Assembly: GCA_964529795.1 (NCBI GenBank)
Contig: CAZGXM010000020.1
Coordinates: 1-37,598, forward strand
Source of the DNA: CAZGXM01 sp964529795
Lineage (GTDB): Bacteria > Bacillota > JADQBR01
Length of the DNA stretch: 37,598 nt
Direction: 5' to 3'
The notes under the pieces are model-generated. The model had not been told where the DNA came from, searched no databases, and saw only the letters and a program-made list of their open reading frames with translations. This document shows positions 25,434-32,072 of the stretch, one piece after another (position 1 is the first letter of the stretch; each line of letters opens with the position of its first letter). The translations under genes and the position numbers were made by a program.

Positions 25434-26753
25434 ATGAATGTGATAATGCTGAAAAATACATTGCAGGATTTGCCAAGAGAAAAACGTAAGAATTTTCTGA
25501 TGCTGGCTGTGGCTTTCGTAACAGCGGTTTCCGGTTTGATTACGGTAATGCCCGTGGGGATGCATTTTCGTTTTGCTCTTAGCAGTATTATCATGATGTT
25601 TTTGTTGCTGTTTTTTTCTGAATTGCCCTTACTCGGGACCGGAGCGATAGTAGCGTTACTAATTTTTACTCTTAGAGTTTTCGTACACTATTTTTTCAAC
25701 CTGTCCCCAGGCTTTTCCTTGGCTGAAATCATGCTGGACCAATACCCCAGCGCCCTCTATTATTTATTTGTTACTATTTTTCTTAAACTGGGGAAAGCCC
25801 GTTCCTTAAAGCTTAAGCCGCTTAAGCTTTTTATCTTGGTAGTTTCTGCTGATGTAGGTTCTAATGTTCTTGAACAAGTGTTAAGAGAAGGACTGGGAAT
25901 TATTTTATTGCTCAGGTATGAGGTATTGTTACTGGTGTCAACTGTCAGAATGGGTTTGATTATAGGGATCATATATTTTTGGACCATTAAAATATATTAT
26001 GACCAGGAGAGGCTGCGGTTCGAAAAAGTAATGCTTATAGCATCCGGACTGTCGGCGGAAACTTTCTTTTTACAGAAATCAATGAGGGATATGGAAGATA
26101 CCATGGCCAAGAGCTATCTCTTATATAATCGACTGAAGGCATTGGAAGAAAAAGAGTTGTCCGCCATGGTATTGGAAGTGACCCAGGAAGTACATGAAAT
26201 AAAGAAAGATTCAGCGAGAATCATGGCGGGACTTGCTAAACTGGTCGATTTCGAAAATATTGGGCAGATGTTAAGTTATAACGAGATAGTTGAGTTGGTA
26301 ATCAGCTCTAACAATAGTTATGCTCAGGCGCTGGGAAAGGAAATAACCTTTGAGCAAAAATCAGAAACGAATTTTCAGATACAGAAACCATATCTATTGA
26401 TCAGCGTCTTAAACAACTTGGTAATTAATGCTGTTGAAGCTATTCCGGACAAAGGGCTGATACGTATCACACAACGGCTGGAAAATGGATATGTTTCTTT
26501 ATCCATTATGGATACCGGTATTGGTATCAAAGAAGAGGATCTGGATTTAATTTTTGAACCCGGTTTTACTACAAAGTACAATACTGACGGTAGCGCTTCC
26601 ACCGGTATTGGATTGGTACACGTTAAAAGAATTATAGCACGCCTTCAAGGAACAATAGAATTCAATACCAAGTCCAACAGGGGGACTATAGTTACAATAA
26701 AACTTCCATTAATCATTTTAACGGAGGGACCGTTTGATGAGCTTAGAGTATGA
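25434..26753 (+). CDS. GlnK/YcbA-like sensor histidine kinase
   Basis: A membrane sensor kinase of about 439 residues. About five or six membrane segments occupy residues 20-190, followed by a coiled stretch and the kinase core: phospho-acceptor candidate H254 in TQEVHEIKKDS, N box SVLNNLVINAVEAI, D360 in MDTGIGI, and GIGLVHVKRI. The layout resembles B. subtilis GlnK (YcbA), and the next gene is the matching GlnL (YcbB) type, so a role in sensing glutamine or a related amino acid is likely. The start is uncertain: ATG 25434 is the first start before convincing protein, with a weak ribosome site; an in-frame TTG at 25245 would add 63 unlikely residues. I see nothing firm in 25158-25433. Confidence 0.8.
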   Translation: MNVIMLKNTLQDLPREKRKNFLMLAVAFVTAVSGLITVMPVGMHFRFALSSIIMMFLLLFFSELPLLGTGAIVALLIFTLRVFVHYFFNLSPGFSLAEIMLDQYPSALYYLFVTIFLKLGKARSLKLKPLKLFILVVSADVGSNVLEQVLREGLGIILLLRYEVLLLVSTVRMGLIIGIIYFWTIKIYYDQERLRFEKVMLIASGLSAETFFLQKSMRDMEDTMAKSYLLYNRLKALEEKELSAMVLEVTQEVHEIKKDSARIMAGLAKLVDFENIGQMLSYNEIVELVISSNNSYAQALGKEITFEQKSETNFQIQKPYLLISVLNNLVINAVEAIPDKGLIRITQRLENGYVSLSIMDTGIGIKEEDLDLIFEPGFTTKYNTDGSASTGIGLVHVKRIIARLQGTIEFNTKSNRGTIVTIKLPLIILTEGPFDELRV

Positions 26754-27648
26754 ATTTGCTCTAGTTGATGATGATGCTGCATGTCGAAGAATGCTCAAGG
26801 CAATCATTGAAGGGGAAGGGCTTGGGTATGTGGTTGTGGAAAAGGAAAATGGTAGTGGTGCAGCCGATCTGATAGAACGGTCGGGAGTTGATATTGCTAT
26901 AATTGACCTTCTTTTGCCGGGAGAAGACGGTGTAAGCATTATGAAAAGTCTTAGTAATGCCGGATACAAGGGCAGTGTGGTAATGCTTTCTCAAGTGGAA
27001 ACCAAGGACATGATTGCCAAAGCTTATGCAGCCGGTATAGATTTTTTTATCAATAAACCGATCAATCGTATAGAAGTAATTGCAGTGTTGGACAGAGTTA
27101 TGGAACAAATGAGAATGCGCCATTCACTGGGAAAATTAAAAAACTTGGTGGTGGAAATAGACCAGACCAGTCAAGGTAGAATAGCTGCGGTTAAAGAGAA
27201 AGACGTTATTAAAATAAAAACACAGAATATTCTTTCAGACCTGGGTATCATCGGAGAGGCGGGAAGCGAGGATTTAATACAGATTATATTATTTTTGAAA
27301 TCTGTTCCAGATAGCAAAAACTATCTTGGGGATTTTCGCCATCTTAAAAATCTTTATGCAGCAATAGGCGAGAGGTATAAACGGGAAAAACTGAATGATT
27401 CTACAGATCCCCGTGCAATTGAACAAAGAATTAGAAGAGCTGTCAAAAAAGGGTTTGAAAATGTGGCTGCTTTGGGCCTGGAAGACTATTATGACCCCAG
27501 GTTTGAAAGGTATGCTTCAAAGTATTTTGATTTTACTGAGATACGCAGGAAGATGAATGAAATGAAAAAAAATAACTTAATTAATAAAGCGCGAATAAAT
27601 ATCAGGCAGTTTATTATCGCCTTATATAATGAGGTCAATTTTTCATAG
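26737..27648 (+). CDS. GlnL/YcbB-like response regulator
   Basis: A 303-residue regulator. The N-terminal receiver has the acidic pocket D11-D13, phospho-acceptor D57 in IIDLLLPGEDG, and K107 in FFINKPI. The C-terminal half fits the YcbB domain, including LSDLGIIGEAGSEDLIQII and AIEQRIRRAVKKGFENVAALG. GGAGGG at 26723-26728 supports ATG 26737 over the TTG at 26734, and the gene overlaps the kinase by 17 bases. In B. subtilis the homologue activates glutaminase and glutamine transport genes by binding 10-bp-period direct repeats. The GTAG repeats before eam and the TRAP operon are the likely local targets; this is inference. Confidence 0.88.
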   Translation: MSLEYEFALVDDDAACRRMLKAIIEGEGLGYVVVEKENGSGAADLIERSGVDIAIIDLLLPGEDGVSIMKSLSNAGYKGSVVMLSQVETKDMIAKAYAAGIDFFINKPINRIEVIAVLDRVMEQMRMRHSLGKLKNLVVEIDQTSQGRIAAVKEKDVIKIKTQNILSDLGIIGEAGSEDLIQIILFLKSVPDSKNYLGDFRHLKNLYAAIGERYKREKLNDSTDPRAIEQRIRRAVKKGFENVAALGLEDYYDPRFERYASKYFDFTEIRRKMNEMKKNNLINKARINIRQFIIALYNEVNFS

Positions 27649-27780
27649 GGGCGTTTGTTGGACGATTATTTGATTATTTTTGTGCCGGATATCTTAATAA
27701 TAAGACCCTACCCTTTGTCTGAACTTCGGGTTATAAACGAATGATATTTAATATAAGTTTTTAAAAGTTCGGGTTATATA

Positions 27781-27809
27781 TTGACACTTTTCGTATGCTT
27801 TGTTAAGAT
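27781..27809 (+). promoter_or_regulatory. Sigma-A promoter of the purine operon
   Basis: TTGACA at 27781-27786, a 17-base spacer and TAAGAT at 27804-27809. Transcription would start near 27816, about 20 bases before the guanine aptamer. The stretch 27649-27780 before it shows no clear terminator or other feature. Confidence 0.82.
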
Positions 27810-27835
27810 ATGTTTGGGAAAAGCAAGGTTTTATA

Positions 27836-27903
27836 GCTGTATAATTGTGGGAATATGGCTCACAAGTCTCTACCGGGTAACCGTAAATTACCCTGGCTAC
27901 AGC
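27836..27903 (+). ncRNA. Guanine riboswitch aptamer (purine class)
   Basis: GCTGTA (27836-27841) pairs with TACAGC (27898-27903) to form P1. Inside are the conserved TATAAT junction, GGAATATGGCTCACA, GTCTCTACC and GGGTAACCGTAAATTACCC, which match the purine aptamer arms P2 and P3 and their loops. The base equivalent to xpt position 74 is C27897, just before the U that pairs in P1, so the ligand is guanine or hypoxanthine rather than adenine. Confidence 0.92.
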
Positions 27904-28000
27904 GGAAAGTGCACCTAGAGTTCCGCACGTCCTTCGGGACATGGCTGGATCGAGTGGTGCAGGTGCCTGCCAAGCGCTACACCGGAGGGATAAAAGCCCA
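27904..28000 (+). ncRNA. PRPP riboswitch aptamer (ykkC subtype 2b-like), in tandem with the guanine aptamer
   Basis: Directly after the guanine aptamer come the ykkC-class landmarks: CCTAGAGTTCCG (27914-27925), a hairpin, GGCTGGATCGAG, and ACACCGGAGGGATAAAAGCCC (in two parts, 27979-27999). Among ykkC subtypes, the PRPP type is the one described in tandem with guanine aptamers upstream of purine genes, and the genes here are the pur operon. ppGpp or guanidine subtypes are the alternatives and are less likely in this context. Subtype assignment rests on context plus motif match. Confidence 0.82.
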
Positions 28001-28052
28001 GACGGGTAGGTTTCTGCTATGCAGTATCTACCCGTCCGGGCTTATTTGGTTT
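27995..28052 (+). terminator. Riboswitch-controlled terminator of the purine leader
   Basis: 27995-28009 (AGCCCAGACGGGTAG) pairs with 28028-28042 (CTACCCGTCCGGGCT), 14 of 15 pairs, followed by a weak T-rich stretch. The 5' arm includes the GCCC that the PRPP aptamer needs for its GGG-ATAAAA-GCCC element, so the two structures exclude each other. Ligand binding by the second aptamer should therefore prevent termination. Confidence 0.8.
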
Positions 28053-28127
28053 AACGGGCGGTGAAACTGTCCTGTATCGCTGGATAGGTAACAATTTACA
28101 GGATAAAATATTTGTAAGTGAACGAGT

Positions 28128-28301
28128 GTGTTAGAAAGATTGTTTAGACTGGAAGAACATAATACCAGTGTGCGTACTGAGGTTGTTGCCGGTATTCTGG
28201 CCCACACACTCTTTCATGCTCTGACCGGCAGGCTTAAGGATATCAGTTTAACCATGTGGATACTGGCAGTACTCTTTGTAATCAGGTTCTTTATTGCCTA
28301 G
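28128..28301 (+). pseudogene. Internally deleted remnant of an AzgA/PbuG-type purine permease
   Basis: A 57-codon frame (GTG start, TAG stop) joins two ends of one family. Residues 1-24 (VLERLFRLEEHNTSVRTEVV, then AGIL) match the extreme N-terminus of hypoxanthine/guanine permeases, and residues 26-57 (HTLFHALTGRLKDIS, LTMWILAVLFVIRFF, IA) match the extreme C-terminus. About 380-400 residues that would carry all the transport segments are missing, with the frame kept across the join. There is no good ribosome site. It lies between the purine riboswitches and purE, where a permease gene is often found. A functional small membrane peptide is possible but unlikely. Confidence 0.75.
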
Positions 28302-28334
28302 GATAAAGCCAAGAAAAAAGAAGGAGGATAAGCT

Positions 28335-28859
28335 GTGACGCGACCCCAAATAGGTATTGTGATGGGAAGTGATTCCGACTTGCCGGTGATGCGGCAGGCC
28401 GCCAAGATACTGGAACAGTTAGGGGTGGAATATGAAGTGGTGATTTCCTCTGCCCACCGGGTGCCGGAAAAGACTGCCCAATATGCCGCCACTGCCGAGG
28501 AGCGGGGCCTGGAGGTCATTATTGCCGCGGCCGGCGGTGCTGCCCATCTTCCCGGGGTAATTGCCGCCAAGACGGTTTTGCCGGTAATCGGTGTTCCCAT
28601 TAAAACCTCAACTTTGGGCGGGGTGGATTCTCTTTATTCCGTTGTCCAGATGCCCCGGGGAATTCCCGTGGCCACCGTGGCCATAAACGGCGCAAAGAAC
28701 GCCGGCATTTTGGCTGCTCAGATTATCGGCGTGAAGGATGCCGCGGTACGGGAAAAAATTAAGCAGTTCAAGCAGGAAATGGCCCGGGAGGTTGAAGAAA
28801 AAGATAAAAAGTTACAGGAGTTAGGTGTGACAGCTTACCTTCAGGAGATGAAGAAATAG
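28335..28859 (+). CDS. purE: N5-carboxyaminoimidazole ribonucleotide mutase (class I PurE)
   Basis: A 174-residue enzyme that forms CAIR from N5-CAIR in purine synthesis. It shows the phosphate-binding MGSDSDLPVM block, the catalytic SAHRVPE histidine, and the AAAGGAAHLPGVIAAKT and GVDSLYSVVQMPRGIPV blocks of class I PurE. The start is GTG behind AAGGAGG. No purK follows, unlike Bacillus, so the source of N5-CAIR is not visible here. First intact gene of the pur operon. Confidence 0.96.
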   Translation: MTRPQIGIVMGSDSDLPVMRQAAKILEQLGVEYEVVISSAHRVPEKTAQYAATAEERGLEVIIAAAGGAAHLPGVIAAKTVLPVIGVPIKTSTLGGVDSLYSVVQMPRGIPVATVAINGAKNAGILAAQIIGVKDAAVREKIKQFKQEMAREVEEKDKKLQELGVTAYLQEMKK

Positions 28860-28972
28860 CAGCGAAAATTCCCAGGTGACAGGTGAAAAATGGTTTTCCC
28901 CTGCCTGGGGATTTTTTGCTGGTATGTTTAAGTGACGGATCAGGCAAAAATTTTAAACAGAGGTGATGGGTG

Positions 28973-30268
28973 TTGATTGAACGCTACACGCTGCCGGAGA
29001 TGAAAGAAATCTGGTCTGAGGAAAATAAGTTTCGCAAGTGGTTGTTAATTGAAATTTATGCCTGTGAAGCGTGGGCCGGGCTGGGTAAAATTCCGGCAGG
29101 TGCCTTGAAGGAAATTCAAGAGAAGGCAGACTTTGAGATTGAAAGAATTTACGAGATTGAAAAGGTTACCAGGCATGACGTTTTAGCCTTCCTTACCGCC
29201 GTGGCGGAAAAAGTGGGTGATGCTTCCAAATACATTCACATGGGTATGACTTCATCGGATATTTTGGACACTGCTTTGGCGATAATGATGAAAGATGCAG
29301 GGGTTAAAATCCTTGACAAATTGATAGAACTGCGTGCTGTCCTGGTGGCGAGGGCGAAACAGCACAAGTATACGCTGATGATTGGTAGAAGTCACGGTAT
29401 CCATGCGGAGCCGGTGACATTCGGGCTGAAAATGGCCCTGTGGGTAGCGGAGACAGACCGCAATATCGACCGCCTGAAAGAAGCAATTAAGGCCATCAGC
29501 GTGGGCCAAATTTCCGGGGCGGTCGGTACTTTTGCCAACGTTGACCCGGCTGTAGAGGAGTACGTCTGTGAAAAATTGGGTTTGCAGCCGGCACCGGTAT
29601 CCACCCAGGTAATCCAGCGGGACAGGCATGCCCATTACCTCACTACCCTGGCGGTTATTGCCAGTTCCCTGGACAAGTTTGCCACGGAAATAAGAAACTT
29701 GCAACGGACGGACATCCTGGAGGTGGAGGAGCAGTTTGCCAAGGGCCAGAAGGGCTCATCTGCCATGCCTCATAAAAAGAACCCCATTACTGCTGAACGC
29801 GTGTCGGGGTTGTCCAGAGTTTTGAGGGGAAATGCCCTGGCCGCGCTGGAAAACGTGGCCCTCTGGCACGAGCGGGATATCACCCATTCATCAGTAGAAC
29901 GGGTAATTATTCCGGACAGCACCACGGCGTTATACTATATGCTGCACAAGTTTATTGACATTATGAAAAACTTGGTGGTTTACGAGAAAAACATGAAAGA
30001 AAACCTGAACAAAACACTGGGACTGGTGTTTTCCCAGCGGGTAATGCTGGCCCTGGTGGACAAGGGAGTGTTGCGTGAAACGGCCTATCACTGGGTGCAG
30101 CGTAACGCCATGAAAGCCTGGGAGGAAAAAGTTGAATTCATTAAACTGATAAAACAGGATGAGGGCATCAGTAAATACCTGAACAATCAGGAAATAGAAG
30201 CTCTCTTTGATTATGATTACCACCTGAAAAACGTGGACTACATCTTTAAACGGGTGGGAATTGATTAA
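28973..30268 (+). CDS. purB: Adenylosuccinate lyase
   Basis: A 431-residue lyase of the fumarase/aspartase superfamily acting twice in purine synthesis, releasing fumarate from SAICAR and from adenylosuccinate. It shows the MGMTSSDILDTALA block, RSHGIHAEPVTFG with the catalytic His, and the flexible signature loop KGSSAMPHKKNPI. The TTG at 28973 gives the typical beginning MIERYTLPEM and lies at good distance from AGGTGAT (28961-28967); a GTG three bases earlier is possible. A hairpin of CCCAGGTGACAGG and CCTGCCTGGG type lies in the purE-purB gap (28870-28920) with a T run. Confidence 0.97.
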   Translation: MIERYTLPEMKEIWSEENKFRKWLLIEIYACEAWAGLGKIPAGALKEIQEKADFEIERIYEIEKVTRHDVLAFLTAVAEKVGDASKYIHMGMTSSDILDTALAIMMKDAGVKILDKLIELRAVLVARAKQHKYTLMIGRSHGIHAEPVTFGLKMALWVAETDRNIDRLKEAIKAISVGQISGAVGTFANVDPAVEEYVCEKLGLQPAPVSTQVIQRDRHAHYLTTLAVIASSLDKFATEIRNLQRTDILEVEEQFAKGQKGSSAMPHKKNPITAERVSGLSRVLRGNALAALENVALWHERDITHSSVERVIIPDSTTALYYMLHKFIDIMKNLVVYEKNMKENLNKTLGLVFSQRVMLALVDKGVLRETAYHWVQRNAMKAWEEKVEFIKLIKQDEGISKYLNNQEIEALFDYDYHLKNVDYIFKRVGID

Positions 30269-30400
30269 AAAGAAAAATAACGGTTGCAGTCACTAAAGTG
30301 TAAAGTATCTTATATGGGATATGGGGTTTACATGACCCCGGGGGGAACGACCCCGGTTCAAACATCGAACCTCGAACTTCTAATAAGGAGGTATTTGCCA
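30269..30400 (+). other. Gap before purC with short repeats
   Basis: The 132-base gap is long for this operon. It contains the doubled GACCCCGG (near 30333 and 30349), a GGGGT/ACCCC hairpin, and tandem ATCGAAC/CTCGAAC. I see no known riboswitch or convincing terminator in it. An open frame from 30284 reads through it in the purC frame but has no ribosome site. Confidence 0.35.
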
Positions 30401-31111
30401 TTGGAAAGAGGGGAATTGCTTTACGAAGGCAAGGCCAAAAAGGTTTACAAAACTGACAGCCCTGACTACTACTGGACTGAGTTTAAGGACGATGCCACCG
30501 CCTTTAACGGCAAAAAGAAAGGCACCATCCGGGACAAGGGGTTTTACAACAACCAGATTTCCGCAATCCTGTTTCAGTGGCTGCAGGAAAGTGGCATTGA
30601 CACTCATTTTGTGGAGCTTTTGGGCGACCGGGAGATGCTGGTGAAAGCTCTCAACATCATTCCGGTAGAGGTTATCGCCCGGAATATTGCCGCCGGCAGT
30701 CTGGCCAAACGCCTGGGACTGGAAGAAGGGACAGAGTTGAAGAGGCCGGTATTGGAGTTCTGTTACAAATCCGATGAGCTAAACGACCCGATGATCAATG
30801 AATACCATATTGCCGCCCTGGAGCTGGCTACGGAAGAGCAGATGCGGGAAATTAAGAAACAGGCTTGGGCGATAAATAAGCTTTTGACCCGGCGTTTTCA
30901 AGAAATTGGTATTTTGCTGGTGGACTTCAAACTGGAATTTGGTATTCATAAAGGAGAAATCTTACTGGGCGACGAGATTTCCCCGGATACCTGCCGTTTT
31001 TGGGATGCGGAAACCAAGGAAAAGTTGGATAAAGACCGTTTCCGCAGGGATATGGGGAGAGTAGAAGATGCCTACCGGGAAATATACCGCCGTTTGAAAG
31101 GGGAGAAATAG
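30401..31111 (+). CDS. purC: Phosphoribosylaminoimidazole-succinocarboxamide synthase
   Basis: A 236-residue SAICAR synthetase that joins aspartate to CAIR with ATP. It begins ERGELLYEGKAKKVYKTD, the family opening, and shows FNGKKKGTIRDKG, the VEVIARNIAAGSL block, and the C-terminal GDEISPDTCRFWD active-site region. The TTG at 30401 is chosen because AAGGAGG (30385-30391) lies nine bases upstream and the protein then has normal length. It is followed after two bases by purS. Confidence 0.96.
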   Translation: MERGELLYEGKAKKVYKTDSPDYYWTEFKDDATAFNGKKKGTIRDKGFYNNQISAILFQWLQESGIDTHFVELLGDREMLVKALNIIPVEVIARNIAAGSLAKRLGLEEGTELKRPVLEFCYKSDELNDPMINEYHIAALELATEEQMREIKKQAWAINKLLTRRFQEIGILLVDFKLEFGIHKGEILLGDEISPDTCRFWDAETKEKLDKDRFRRDMGRVEDAYREIYRRLKGEK

Positions 31112-31113
31112 TA

Positions 31114-31368
31114 GTGTACCGGGCAAAAATCAGAGTAACGTTAAAAAAAGGCGTTTTGGACCCGCAGGGAAATGCGGTGGAGCGTTCCCTGCACGCCTTG
31201 GATTACGGGAATGTCAGCGAGGTGCGTATCGGTAAATATATGGAGTTGAGTCTGGATACGGCAGACCGGGAGGCGGCGGAACAGCAGGTGCATGAGATGT
31301 GCCAGCGGCTTTTGGCCAATCCGGTGATTGAAGACTACAACTTTGATTTGGCGGAGGTCGAGTCATGA
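31114..31368 (+). CDS. purS: Phosphoribosylformylglycinamidine synthase, PurS subunit
   Basis: An 84-residue structural subunit that bridges PurL and PurQ in the three-part FGAM synthase of Firmicutes. It has the family pattern RVTLKKGVLDPQGNAVERSL near the N-terminus and ends with CQRLLANPVIEDYNFDL. The start is GTG behind GGGGAG. The stop codon overlaps the purQ start (ATGA), giving coupled translation. Confidence 0.95.
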   Translation: MYRAKIRVTLKKGVLDPQGNAVERSLHALDYGNVSEVRIGKYMELSLDTADREAAEQQVHEMCQRLLANPVIEDYNFDLAEVES

Positions 31369-32072
31369 AATTTGGGGTGATTGTATTTCCCGGTTCCAAC
31401 TGTGACGTTGATGTCAAACATGTGATAGAAAATGTTATTAACCGCCCTGTGGACTATTTGTGGCACGGTGAGGAAAATATTACCGGTTATGATTGCCTGG
31501 TTCTGCCCGGCGGTTTTTCCTTCGGTGACTACCTGCGTACCGGTGCAATCGCCCGGTTTTCCCCGATCATGAAGTCTGTAGAGCACTTTGCCAGGGAGGG
31601 TGGTTTGGTGCTGGGGATATGCAACGGCTTTCAGATTTTACTGGAAGCGGGACTGTTGCCCGGCGCCATGAAGATGAACGATTCACTGCAGTTCAGGTGT
31701 AAGGATACTTTTCTGAGGGTAAACAATAATGACACGCCCTTTACCAACCAGTTGAATGAAGGCCAGGTTATCCGCGTGCCCATTGCCCACGGTGCAGGGA
31801 ACTATTATGCTGATGCGGGTACGTTGGCGGAACTCAAGGCCAACAGGCAGATAGTTTTCCAGTATGCCACTGCTTCGGGTGAGGTAACGGCGGAGGCAAA
31901 CCCGAACGGTTCCACAGCAAATATTGCCGGTATTACCAACAAAGAAGGCAATGTGCTGGGAATGATGCCTCACCCGGAGCGCTGTGCCGAGTCTATTTTA
32001 GGCGGTGAAGACGGCAAGCTGATTTTTACTTCCATTTTAAAATGGCTTGAAGGGGGTGGCAGCCGTGACTGA
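31365..32072 (+). CDS. purQ: Phosphoribosylformylglycinamidine synthase, PurQ glutaminase subunit
   Basis: A 235-residue class I glutamine amidotransferase that supplies ammonia to PurL. The nucleophile is C86 in LGICNGFQIL, and the His/Glu pair lies in MPHPERCAE near the C-terminus. The N-terminus KFGVIVFPGSNCD and the LPGGFSFGDYLR block are diagnostic. It overlaps purS by four bases and purL by eight. Confidence 0.97.
   Translation: MKFGVIVFPGSNCDVDVKHVIENVINRPVDYLWHGEENITGYDCLVLPGGFSFGDYLRTGAIARFSPIMKSVEHFAREGGLVLGICNGFQILLEAGLLPGAMKMNDSLQFRCKDTFLRVNNNDTPFTNQLNEGQVIRVPIAHGAGNYYADAGTLAELKANRQIVFQYATASGEVTAEANPNGSTANIAGITNKEGNVLGMMPHPERCAESILGGEDGKLIFTSILKWLEGGGSRD

Noticed and set aside
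27855..28064. Open frame of 69 codons on the + strand
   Set aside because: It lies wholly across the guanine and PRPP aptamers and the terminator; the conserved RNA motifs explain the sequence and there is no ribosome site.
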